From the NCBI GenBank assembly GCA_910589105.1, contig CAJUST010000021.1:1-31580 (forward strand): a stretch of 31,580 bases of DNA, written 5' to 3'. The notes beneath the pieces are model-generated. The model did not search any database. It had not been told where the DNA came from and saw nothing but the letters and a program-made list of their open reading frames with translations. The stretch's first letter is position 1. Every line of letters starts with the position of its first letter. Both the position numbers and the translations under genes were made by a program. Source of the DNA: an uncultured Lachnospiraceae bacterium. Lineage in GTDB: Bacteria; Bacillota; Clostridia; Lachnospirales; Lachnospiraceae. Of the stretch, positions 7,435-14,738 are shown piece by piece.

Positions 7435-8299
7435 TGCCGTTTGTTCTCCTATATAACTGCATCAATTCGTCCTTTAGCTCTTGCCGCGTCAAAATCCCTT
7501 TTGGAAGGGGCAGCCCCGCTTTCCTAAGCTCATGCGCCAAAAGCGTCATCGGCGGCGCGTCTAAACGATATTCCTGCAAAAGTTCCGGTTCCGAAAATAC
7601 CTGTTTTGGCGTTCCCTTAAGCACAACTTTCCCGCCGTCCATTACATACACATAATCAGCGTCCGCCACTTCTTCCATGTAGTGCGTAATCAAAAGCGCT
7701 GTCACGCCCTTTTTGCGGTTCAATTCATGGACTGCGTAAAGGACTTCCTTTCTGCCGTTTGGATCAAGCATCGCCGTCGGTTCATCAAGCACAATACATT
7801 TTGGCTCCATCGCCATAACGCCCGCGATTGCCACACGCTGCTTCTGCCCGCCGGAAAGCTTATTGGGGGAATGGCTGCGGTACTTTAGCATTCCAACGGA
7901 TTTTAAGCTTTCTTCCACGCGCGTCCAGATTTCGTCCGTCGGCACGCCTAAATTCTCCGGCCCAAATCCCACGTCTTCTTCCACAACGCTTGCAATAATC
8001 TGATTGTCCGGATTCTGGAACACCATGCCTGCCGTACGGCGCACGTCCATGAGATTCTTACTGTCGCTGGTATCTTTGCCATCAACCCAAAGCGTCCCGC
8101 CGCTTGGCGTAAGCAAGGCATTGATATGCTTTGCAAGCGTAGATTTTCCAGAACCGTTATGCCCTAATATGGCAACAAAATCTCCCGCATGGATCTCTAA
8201 ATCCACTTGGTCAAGAGCCGTCTGGATCGACTCGACATTCCCTTCCTCATTCCGCCTGATATATTCATGCGTTAATTTTCTGGCTTTAATCATTCCCAT
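7415..8299 (-). CDS. ecfA1: Energy-coupling factor transporter ATP-binding protein EcfA1
   Basis: The first ATPase of the ECF module, 294 residues from the preferred start. It shows Walker A GHNGSGKST, Q-loop MVFQNPDNQIIASVVEEDV, signature LSGGQKQRVAIAG, Walker B IVLDEPTAMLDP and switch His (LITHYMEEV). Three starts are possible: GTG at 8305, ATG at 8299 and ATG at 8293. I prefer 8299 because the GGGG of the ribosome binding site is then nine bases upstream; from the GTG it would be only three. It pairs with EcfA2 to power vitamin uptake. It lies 12 bases after trmL. Confidence 0.95.
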   Translation of the reverse strand: MGMIKARKLTHEYIRRNEEGNVESIQTALDQVDLEIHAGDFVAILGHNGSGKSTLAKHINALLTPSGGTLWVDGKDTSDSKNLMDVRRTAGMVFQNPDNQIIASVVEEDVGFGPENLGVPTDEIWTRVEESLKSVGMLKYRSHSPNKLSGGQKQRVAIAGVMAMEPKCIVLDEPTAMLDPNGRKEVLYAVHELNRKKGVTALLITHYMEEVADADYVYVMDGGKVVLKGTPKQVFSEPELLQEYRLDAPPMTLLAHELRKAGLPLPKGILTRQELKDELMQLYRRTNGNVDHFG

Positions 8300-8311
8300 C
8301 TTCACTGTCCC

Positions 8312-8815
8312 CTATTCTCTCCAGCTCATATGATGCAGACTGCCCTTTAACGTCATATGGGAAAATTGGTTCTGGCGCAGCGCTTCATACAAAACGACTG
8401 CGACAGAATTAGAAAGATTTAACGAACGCGTTTCTCCTGCCATGGGAATCCGTATGCAGTGTGATGGATGCTCCACCAAAAGTTCCTCTGGAATCCCCGC
8501 GCTCTCTTTGCCAAACACCAGATAACAGTCCGGCTCAAAAGACACGTCCGTATAGACGCGCTGCCCCTTCGTCGTCGCAAAATAAAGCAGCGCAGAAGGG
8601 TTTTTTAAACAAAAATCTTCCCAGTTCAGGTACGTTTCCACGTCCAAATCTTTCCAATAATCCATTCCCGCGCGGCGGATCTCTTTTTCGCCTAACCGAA
8701 ACCCTAACGGTTCAATCAAATGCAGTTTCGTATCCGTCGCCACGCAGGTTCTTCCAATATTTCCAGTATTTGCCGGAATTTCCGGCTCATATAATACAAC
8801 ATTTAATTTTGCCAT
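8312..8815 (-). CDS. trmL: tRNA (cytidine(34)-2'-O)-methyltransferase TrmL
   Basis: A 167-residue SPOUT-fold methyltransferase that 2'-O-methylates the wobble base of leucine tRNAs. Diagnostic stretches are the N-terminal NVVLYEPEIPANTGNIGRTC, the central LVFGKESAGIPEELL and the C-terminal knot region IPMAGETRSLNLSNSVAVV. Length is normal for TrmL, which lacks the additional RNA-binding domain of TrmH. It starts one base after the aminotransferase stop, so it is surely cotranscribed with it. Confidence 0.95.
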   Translation of the reverse strand: MAKLNVVLYEPEIPANTGNIGRTCVATDTKLHLIEPLGFRLGEKEIRRAGMDYWKDLDVETYLNWEDFCLKNPSALLYFATTKGQRVYTDVSFEPDCYLVFGKESAGIPEELLVEHPSHCIRIPMAGETRSLNLSNSVAVVLYEALRQNQFSHMTLKGSLHHMSWRE

Positions 8816-8816
8816 T

Positions 8817-9983
8817 TTATTTCCTCAAACCCGTCACGAAACGTTCTATGCGCTCCAATGCTTTTTTCAAATCTTCTAAGGAATAGGCGTAAGAAACCCG
8901 CACAAATCCCTCGCCGCTTTTCCCAAACGCCGTCCCCGGCACGACCGCCACTTTTTCACTTTCCAGAAGTTTTTCAGCAAACTCCTCTGAAGATAATCCA
9001 AATTCCTGAATGCAGGGAAACATATAAAAGGCTCCATATGGCTCAAAACAAGACAGTCCCATTTCCCGAAACCTGTGCAAAAGATAACGCCGCCGTCCGT
9101 CATATTCCTCCCGCATTTTTTCTACGTCGCCCTCCCCGTTTCTCAGCGCTTCAACTGCCGCATACTGGCTCATGGTCGGCGCGCACATAATTGCAAACTG
9201 ATGGATTTTCAACATCTGCTCTAAAATCACCCTAGGCCCGCACGCATAGCCCAAACGCCAGCCCGTCATGGCAAACGCCTTAGAAAACCCGTTTATGACA
9301 ATCGTCCTCTCCCGCATCCCCGGCAAAGAAGCGATCGTTACATGCGGCGCGCCGCCATACGTCAGCTCTGAATAAATCTCATCGCTTAATACATAAAGAT
9401 CATTCTCAATTACGACGTTTGCAATTTCTTCCAGATCGCTCTTTGTCATTATGGAACCTGTCGGGTTATTAGGAAACGGCAGGACTAAAAGCTTCGTTTT
9501 CGGCGTAATTGCCGCCCGCACTTCCTCTGCCGTCAGACGGAACTCGTTTTCCGCCTTTAATTCTATAATCACAGGCGTTCCATTTGCAAGCATGGCGCAG
9601 GGCGTATAGCAGACAAAGCTCGGCTGCGGGATTAACACCTCATCTCCGGGATCTAACATTGCCCGCATGGCAATGTCGATCGCCTCACTGCCGCCGACCG
9701 TCACAAGGACTTCATGTTCACAGTCATATGCGACATTGCATTTCCGCTCTATGTACCGCGCAATCTCCATTTTTAATTCTTTCAATCCGGCGTTTGACGT
9801 ATAAAATGTCCTCCCTTTCTCTAACGAATAGATCCCTTCGTCCCGAATGTGCCATGGCGTGTCAAAATCCGGCTCTCCCACGCCAAGGGAAATCGCATCT
9901 TGCATTTCATTGACAATATCAAAAAATTTCCGGATGCCGGAAGGCTCAATCTCTGTAATTACTTTCGATAGTGGGTTTCTCAT
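8817..9983 (-). CDS. Pyridoxal-phosphate class I/II aminotransferase (PatA/AspC-like)
   Basis: A 388-residue fold-type I aminotransferase. Visible motifs are the N-terminal LGVGEPDFDTP, PNNPTG (about 171-176), SDEIYSEL, the PLP-binding lysine Lys235 in NGFSKAFAMTGWRLGY, and the C-terminal VRVSYA arginine motif that binds the substrate carboxylate. It resembles Bacillus PatA/aromatic or aspartate aminotransferases; substrate specificity cannot be read from sequence. Its ATG overlaps the stop of an Lrp/AsnC regulator gene by four bases (ATGA), so that regulator probably responds to the amino acid handled here. Confidence 0.9.
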   Translation of the reverse strand: MRNPLSKVITEIEPSGIRKFFDIVNEMQDAISLGVGEPDFDTPWHIRDEGIYSLEKGRTFYTSNAGLKELKMEIARYIERKCNVAYDCEHEVLVTVGGSEAIDIAMRAMLDPGDEVLIPQPSFVCYTPCAMLANGTPVIIELKAENEFRLTAEEVRAAITPKTKLLVLPFPNNPTGSIMTKSDLEEIANVVIENDLYVLSDEIYSELTYGGAPHVTIASLPGMRERTIVINGFSKAFAMTGWRLGYACGPRVILEQMLKIHQFAIMCAPTMSQYAAVEALRNGEGDVEKMREEYDGRRRYLLHRFREMGLSCFEPYGAFYMFPCIQEFGLSSEEFAEKLLESEKVAVVPGTAFGKSGEGFVRVSYAYSLEDLKKALERIERFVTGLRK

Positions 9984-10462
9984 GGTGTAATTTTCATCCT
10001 TTCATCTTTTGCAGGCTCCGCCATAACTGTACCATGATCTTTATATTTTTTCAGGATAAAATTTGTCTTAGTCGATAAAATGGAATCCAATGGCGACAAT
10101 TTATCCGATACAAACTGAGACACTTCACGAAGCGTTTTCCCTTCCAAAATTACCATAAAATCGAAACCGCCAGAAATCAGGTAAACGGATTCCACTTCAG
10201 GATAATTATAGATCCGCTCCGCAACTTTATCAAATCCCATGCCGCGCTGGGGCGTGACACGCACTTCAATCATGGCAGTCACTTTCTCGACGCCCGTCTT
10301 TTCCCAATTTATCATTGTATGGTATCCACAGATAATATGCTCTTGTTCCATCGCTTCCAATTCATTCATGACCGCCGCCACATCTACGCCGACGACAATC
10401 GCCAGTTCCTTTAAATCAATCCGGCTGTTTTTTTCTATAAAAGCTAAAATTTTCTCACGCAT
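9980..10462 (-). CDS. Lrp/AsnC family transcriptional regulator
   Basis: A 160-residue feast/famine regulator. Residues about 1-50 are a winged helix-turn-helix (IDLKELAIVVGVDVAAVMNELEAME). Residues about 65-145 are the RAM ligand-binding and oligomerisation domain, with VYLISGGFDFMV containing the conserved Gly-Gly-Phe-Asp turn. It is translationally coupled to the following aminotransferase gene, suggesting local amino-acid-responsive autoregulation. It lies 20 bases after the HypE-like gene. The effector is not identifiable. Confidence 0.93.
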   Translation of the reverse strand: MREKILAFIEKNSRIDLKELAIVVGVDVAAVMNELEAMEQEHIICGYHTMINWEKTGVEKVTAMIEVRVTPQRGMGFDKVAERIYNYPEVESVYLISGGFDFMVILEGKTLREVSQFVSDKLSPLDSILSTKTNFILKKYKDHGTVMAEPAKDERMKITP

Positions 10463-10482
10463 TGCGATTCTCCTTCTATCCT

Positions 10483-11469
10483 TTATTCCATTGCCTTATA
10501 AAGTTCGTCCGTCTTTGGAGGCTCTAAAAACCTGCGTTCCTCCCCCTGATACAACACCCTGTCATTTCCTGCGGACGCCTTTCCGATCACAGCCGCCGGA
10601 ATGCCGGCCCGCTCTAGATCCATAACAAGGCGGTTTCCGTCTTCTGCCGCCATTAACATTGCTCCGCTGGCAATCAGCCCATATGGATTAATGTCAAACA
10701 ATTCACAAATTTCCACTGTTTCCTGCTTTAACGGTATTTTCTTCAAATCAATCTCAAGACCGATGCCGGAACTCTCCGCCATCTCCCAGAGCGCGCCAAA
10801 AATGCCTCCCTCCGTTACGTCGTGCATCGCGGCAACGCCAGATTTAACCGCAACGGCGGCTTCCGGCAAAACCGACAGCATCGCATCAAAGTCTTGCGCT
10901 TTTTTAATCAACTGCTTGGGCAGCCGCGCAGAAAGCTCCGCTTCTTTTTCCTTTGCCAGAATTGACGTTCCTTCCAGACCCGCCCATTTCGTCATTACAA
11001 TATCCATTCCGGCTTTTGCGCCGCCCGTGGAAATCAGCGCGCCTTCTTTGACTTTCCCAACGCCCGTAACGGAAAGCACAGGACGCAAAACGGCGTCCGT
11101 CACCTCAGTATGCCCGCCCATAATCTGCACATTATGCTTTGCGCAGACTGCTTCCGCCTGCTGCATCATCTGCCGGATTTCCGGTTCCGTCACCGTCTTT
11201 GGCAAAAGCGCCGTAATCATAACGCCAACCGGCTCCGCCCCAGAACTTGCAAGGTCATTTAATGTCACATGGATCGCAAGCTTCCCAATGTCCTTTCCCG
11301 TTCCGGTAATCGGATCACAGGAAAGCGTTAATACCTCATCCGCCGCCAATTTTAAAGCCGCGCAGTCCTCACCGACTGCCGCCCCCAAAAGCACTTCTTC
11401 ACGTCTCGTATGGATTTGTTTTAAAACTGAGCGTTTCAACACACTCTCTGGCGCTTTTCCTGTTTTCAT
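10483..11469 (-). CDS. AIR-synthase/HypE-like protein
   Basis: A protein of 328 residues from the preferred ATG at 11469, which follows AAAGGGA by five bases; another ATG lies at 11484. It belongs to the PurM/HypE/SelD/ThiL ATP-binding superfamily. The N-terminal half has GEDCAAL, THE-like MGGHTEVTDAV and NDLASSGAEPVGV; the C-terminal half has HDVTEGGIFGALWEMAE. It is related to hydrogenase maturation factor HypE, but no hyp or hydrogenase genes are nearby. It also lacks the C-terminal Pro-Arg-Ile-Cys tail on which HypE forms thiocyanate, ending instead in Lys-Ala-Met-Glu. Its true role is unknown; the link with an Lrp regulator and aminotransferase suggests a metabolic one. Confidence 0.85.
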   Translation of the reverse strand: MKTGKAPESVLKRSVLKQIHTRREEVLLGAAVGEDCAALKLAADEVLTLSCDPITGTGKDIGKLAIHVTLNDLASSGAEPVGVMITALLPKTVTEPEIRQMMQQAEAVCAKHNVQIMGGHTEVTDAVLRPVLSVTGVGKVKEGALISTGGAKAGMDIVMTKWAGLEGTSILAKEKEAELSARLPKQLIKKAQDFDAMLSVLPEAAVAVKSGVAAMHDVTEGGIFGALWEMAESSGIGLEIDLKKIPLKQETVEICELFDINPYGLIASGAMLMAAEDGNRLVMDLERAGIPAAVIGKASAGNDRVLYQGEERRFLEPPKTDELYKAME

Positions 11470-11492
11470 AATTCCCTTTCCCATCTTCTGAA

Positions 11493-11520
11493 TAAGGCTG
11501 TCTCAAAAAAGACAGCCTTA
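11493..11520 (-). terminator. Perfect 11-bp hairpin between the VanW and HypE-like genes
   Basis: taaggctgtct (11493-11503) and agacagcctta (11510-11520) are exact inverted repeats with a six-base loop. On the minus strand the loop is T-rich, but the hairpin is followed by TTCAG rather than a T run, so it may be a weak terminator, an attenuator or an mRNA-stabilising structure after the VanW-family gene. Confidence 0.45.
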
Positions 11521-11553
11521 CTTCTTTCCTATATCCTTCTTTTCCTGCCGCCC

Positions 11554-13137
11554 CTACTGGCCTTGCGCCGCCGCTGCGGCATCCGCTGCCGCCTGCGCCG
11601 CCGCCGCTTCTGCTGCCGCCTGCGCCGCTGCCGCTTCTGCCGCCGCCTGCGCCGCCGCTTGCTCCGCGGCTGCCTGCATTGCCGCCTGCGCCGCCGGATC
11701 TCCCGCAAGCGCCGCCGCCGTCTGCCTGCACGCCGCTTCACTTCCGCTTGCAACCGCCGCCGACATCTGCGCCGCCGCCTCTGGATTGTCCGTGGCAACG
11801 CCTACGGCAATCACTTTATTGGAAGCGTTGTATCTGCTGCTGTTAAATTCCGTCCTGCTCTGTTCCACGCCGTTCACTTTAACCACTTTCCATAATTTTG
11901 CCGTATAACCGGTATGCGGGCTGGTCAGCGTCGCAAAATATCCTATGCCGTGGCTTCCGTCCGCCCGGAGCGTCACACCCGGCTCCGTCTTGCTAAGCGT
12001 CTCGCTTTCATACGTCACAGTCCGGTTGGAAGGGCGGGTTTCCTCTCCATATATTGTAAAATAGAGCTGTCCGCCATTGGTATAGCCTTCAATATAAATC
12101 GGCGCATCCGTGTTGTTCGTAAATTTCAAGTCCTTTGACGTGCCGGCAATCGCCGCATCCATGGAAGGCTTCACATAATTGACAATCATGGAATGGTTAA
12201 ACCTCTCGTCCACCTGAAGTTCCGATAAAATCACCGCGTTATATAAAGTCGTCGACACTTGGCAGATTCCGCCGCCATATGTCTGTACAGTCGTCCCGTT
12301 CTCATAAGAGCCTGCAAGCTCATATCCGTTTTCCGCATCAAACGGGCTGACCGACTTATAAACGGAAAACTGCTCATCTGGATAAATCACTGTGCCGTTT
12401 ATTTTTTCCGCGCCGTTTCTGACATTTTTCGCCCTTCCTGCCGCGGAAGAACTAAAATCCGTATGGAACGCGCCTAACACATCAGTCACTTTCGAAAGTT
12501 CTTCTTTCGTCCCCTTAGGCTTCGTCACATCTGTGGCAAGCGTAATCTGAGAATTTGATAAATCCCATTCTTCCTCTAAAAACTCCGAAATCAATTCTAC
12601 TGATTTTGCCACATTCACTTCAATCCCGTCTGCGCCGTCTATAATCTGGAAAGCGCCGTTTTCACGCTTCAAACCACAGTTTACGGCTTCTTGGTTCAAG
12701 TTCGCCATGTTTACGCCAAGAAGCGTTTCGATTTTATCTTCCTCACATTTGTATTTGATGGAAAACCGCTTCGGCTCTTTCTCTAAATCCTTCTTATCCT
12801 TATAACGGGCAATTAAATTCCCTGTTTTTCCAAGGTTTAACGCTTCCTCCACGATTTCAGGATTCTTAATTTCAATCCCTAAATCCTCTGCGGAAACTTG
12901 TATGCTCTTTTCTCCGGTCGTCAAAGTAAAAGACTTGTTCCGTACCGTATCCATATGCGCCTCAAGCGCGCGGTCTGCTTCTTGTTCAGTCATGCCGCTT
13001 ACGTCAATGTCGTCAAAATAAACCGTCTCCGGAATCAAGCCTTCCTCTTGCGCATCTACGGCCATCAGGGAGTGTCCTACAAAGCCGGCAGTAAAAACAA
13101 GCATCAGCGCCGGCAGAAATTTAAGATATTTCTTCAT
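11554..13137 (-). CDS. VanW-family envelope protein with alanine-rich tail
   Basis: A 527-residue exported or membrane-anchored protein. Residues about 5-26 are a signal or anchor segment with positive N-terminus. Residues about 35-200 match the repeated alpha/beta region that usually precedes VanW (DIDVSGMTEQEADRALE), often called a peptidoglycan-binding-4 domain. Residues about 218-350 are the VanW core with EQFSVY, the YGGGICQVSTTLYNA signature and NHSM. Residues about 370-445 resemble a G5-type module. Residues 452-527 are a low-complexity Ala/Gln/Glu tail. VanW proteins are associated with cell walls and sometimes glycopeptide resistance loci, but no van genes are present here. Function is probably in peptidoglycan interaction; not proven. 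Confidence 0.9.
   Translation of the reverse strand: MKKYLKFLPALMLVFTAGFVGHSLMAVDAQEEGLIPETVYFDDIDVSGMTEQEADRALEAHMDTVRNKSFTLTTGEKSIQVSAEDLGIEIKNPEIVEEALNLGKTGNLIARYKDKKDLEKEPKRFSIKYKCEEDKIETLLGVNMANLNQEAVNCGLKRENGAFQIIDGADGIEVNVAKSVELISEFLEEEWDLSNSQITLATDVTKPKGTKEELSKVTDVLGAFHTDFSSSAAGRAKNVRNGAEKINGTVIYPDEQFSVYKSVSPFDAENGYELAGSYENGTTVQTYGGGICQVSTTLYNAVILSELQVDERFNHSMIVNYVKPSMDAAIAGTSKDLKFTNNTDAPIYIEGYTNGGQLYFTIYGEETRPSNRTVTYESETLSKTEPGVTLRADGSHGIGYFATLTSPHTGYTAKLWKVVKVNGVEQSRTEFNSSRYNASNKVIAVGVATDNPEAAAQMSAAVASGSEAACRQTAAALAGDPAAQAAMQAAAEQAAAQAAAEAAAAQAAAEAAAAQAAADAAAAAQGQ
11569..11649 (-). repeat. Three 27-bp coding repeats in the VanW-protein tail
   Basis: The tail contains three consecutive nine-residue units, QAAAEAAAA, QAAAEAAAA and QAAADAAAA (residues 497-523). 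They are written in GC-rich alanine codons that make the opposite strand appear as arginine-rich open frames. The region is much more G+C-rich than its surroundings and may vary in copy number by slippage. Confidence 0.85.
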
Positions 13138-13164
13138 ATAACCAATCCTCTCTGTTTTCCTCTT

Positions 13165-13194
13165 ATTCTAAAACATATTACAACTGTTTTTCAA
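13165..13194 (-). promoter_or_regulatory. Promoter of the VanW-family gene
   Basis: On the minus strand TTGAAA (13194-13189) is followed by an 18-base spacer and TAGAAT (13170-13165). Transcription would start near 13158, about 20 bases before the ATG at 13137. Confidence 0.6.
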
Positions 13195-13215
13195 GGGGCA
13201 TATCCACGAATATAT

Positions 13216-13244
13216 TTGACATAATTCAGATAATTCTGTATATT
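13216..13244 (+). promoter_or_regulatory. Promoter directed towards the 13411-14031 gene
   Basis: TTGACA (13216-13221) and TATATT (13239-13244) are separated by 17 bases. The start near 13251 would give a leader of about 160 bases that runs antisense through the whole 34-residue reading frame at 13259-13363. Confidence 0.6.
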
Positions 13245-13258
13245 TGTAACATATGGGA

Positions 13259-13363
13259 TTAAACTGCCAGTGACACAAAAGCTGAAATTACCATGGACAG
13301 TATCAAAATTGCCGCAATAATCCCTGCAATTTTACGGTTTCTTTTTGGATTAAAAAAATTCAT
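13259..13363 (-). CDS. 34-residue single-pass membrane peptide
   Basis: A small minus-strand frame, read directly from the sequence. It starts at ATG 13363, preceded by GAGGTGATTGT, a strong ribosome binding site. The peptide has a basic N-terminus (MNFFNPKRNRKIAG) followed by a hydrophobic helix of about 20 residues (IIAAILILSMVISAFVSLAV) that ends at the stop. This matches the layout of small clostridial membrane peptides, but no function can be assigned. It sits upstream of the VanW gene on the same strand, though that gene has its own promoter between them. A plus-strand promoter just inside would transcribe antisense through it. Confidence 0.6.
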   Translation of the reverse strand: MNFFNPKRNRKIAGIIAAILILSMVISAFVSLAV

Positions 13364-13410
13364 TACAATCACCTCATTTCATTTTATGTAATTAGAAAGG
13401 AACATTGAAC

Positions 13411-14031
13411 ATGCGCTACCCAATTCCCGTTTTTTTATTTGCCTTTATCCTGTTTACCGCAGTCCTTGCCATAAAACGCGGCAAACACACCGCCAAACAA
13501 GAAGAAGCGAACGAGTCGTTTTTAGAGAGGGAACGTCTGGCAAACGCAACCCGTAAAAAAGACATTTCCGGCCTTAGTTACCTCACTTTTTCAACAGAAA
13601 AACTCCCAATCGCATCTTATGACGATCCAAAGCTTTTTGAATATGAAGCCATTTTACAGAAGCTTTCCTCCAAACGGATCATCAATTTGTCAAAGTATTC
13701 CAATACCGACTTAAAACTCATGTACGGTCCCGCTAATTTTAATGAATTAAGCGAATACGACGACAACTGGAACGAACTGTCCGCCACGCTTTATCACTAC
13801 GCCTGCAGAGAGCTGGAACTTGGCAGGAAAGAAGATGCAGTCCGCATCTTAGAATACGCGGTGGAATTAAAACTAGACAGCAGCCAGATTTATCTTTTGC
13901 TTGCCAGACTTTATCAAGAGCAAAACCAGCCAGAACGCCTGCAAACGATGAAAGAAGCTCTTTCTTCTATGGACGAATCGTTCCGCTCTTTTGTATTAAC
14001 AAAACTTAACGCTTCCCATACTGACGAATAA
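13411..14031 (+). CDS. Membrane-anchored protein with TPR-like C-terminus
   Basis: A 206-residue protein of no recognised family. The start at 13411 follows GAAAGG by ten bases; a TTG at 13405 is less well spaced. Residues about 4-22 form a membrane anchor (PVFLFAFILFTAVLAI), followed by a basic and charged linker. The last about 80 residues are helical with a tetratricopeptide-like pattern (KEDAVRILEYAVELKLDSSQ, then IYLLLARLYQEQNQPER). It may be a scaffold on the cytoplasmic or outer face; topology is unclear. Its 3' end overlaps the convergent exonuclease gene by 26 bases. Confidence 0.75.
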   Translation: MRYPIPVFLFAFILFTAVLAIKRGKHTAKQEEANESFLERERLANATRKKDISGLSYLTFSTEKLPIASYDDPKLFEYEAILQKLSSKRIINLSKYSNTDLKLMYGPANFNELSEYDDNWNELSATLYHYACRELELGRKEDAVRILEYAVELKLDSSQIYLLLARLYQEQNQPERLQTMKEALSSMDESFRSFVLTKLNASHTDE

Positions 14032-14713
14032 TCTGGTCCGTTAAACGCGACGCTTCACTCCGGCTTAGCTGTCCGTCCAAAATCTCCATCTCTATTCCAT
14101 GGCGTTCCAATAACGCCTTCAAATAATTTATCTGCCGGGCCGTTGCCGGAGTCTGCCGCTTTACATTGTATTGCATCTGTGTCCCGCGAAACAGTTCCGG
14201 CGCTTCCCGTAAGAAATCCCGTTCTAATTTTTCATACAGAATGCAGTTTGCGGCGGCGTCTTCTAACGCCCTGTGTTTTGCCGCCCGTCTGATTTTAAAA
14301 TGCCCGCAAAGATAGTCGAGCGTTTTCTTTTCCAAATCAGGAAGGCATTTTCTGGCAATCTTTAACGTATCCACCGAATGCCTTGTTTTTTTGAGCCTAT
14401 GATTGACTTCCCACTGCTTGATAAATTTATAGTCAAACAAAATATTATGTCCAACCCAAGTCAAATCTCCCGCAAACTCCAAAAAAGCTTCCACCGCAAT
14501 ATCCAGCTCGTCGCCCGAAGCCGCCAGAACGTCTGTTATGCCCGTAAGTTCCACAATTTTCGTATCCAATTTCCGCTCTGGGCGGATTAATCTGGAAAAC
14601 GTCCCACACACCTGTTTGCCTAAAACTTTTACCGCCCCAATTTCTAAGATTCGGTCCGTTTTCGGATTTAACCCTGTCATTTCTAAATCCACTACAATAT
14701 AATCTTCCAACAT
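14006..14713 (-). CDS. DEDDh-family 3'-5' exonuclease (PolC/DnaQ-like)
   Basis: A 235-residue exonuclease of the proofreading fold. The three Exo motifs are present near the N-terminus: DLEMTG (Exo I Asp-x-Glu), HNILFDYKFI (Exo II) and HRALEDAAAN (Exo III His and Asp). Residues about 180-235 form a C-terminal segment with TPATARQINYLKALLERHG, a small helical region that may bind DNA or RNA. The start at 14713 follows AGGA by ten bases; the longer frame to 14854 would overlap the upstream SGNH gene by over 100 bases. It is the last gene of the MBOAT operon, perhaps only by position. Substrate unknown. Confidence 0.9.
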   Translation of the reverse strand: MLEDYIVVDLEMTGLNPKTDRILEIGAVKVLGKQVCGTFSRLIRPERKLDTKIVELTGITDVLAASGDELDIAVEAFLEFAGDLTWVGHNILFDYKFIKQWEVNHRLKKTRHSVDTLKIARKCLPDLEKKTLDYLCGHFKIRRAAKHRALEDAAANCILYEKLERDFLREAPELFRGTQMQYNVKRQTPATARQINYLKALLERHGIEMEILDGQLSRSEASRLTDQIIRQYGKR

Positions 14714-14738
14714 TCTTCTACTATCCTGACGCTTTGGT

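Noticed and set aside
11563..11895. Arginine-rich open frames on the plus strand and alternative minus frames opposite the VanW tail
   Set aside because: They are by-products of the GC-rich alanine codon repeats; no ribosome binding site or sensible composition.
11554..13137. Glycopeptide resistance locus because of VanW
   Set aside because: No VanR/S, ligase, VanX or VanY genes nearby; VanW-domain proteins are common in clostridia without resistance.
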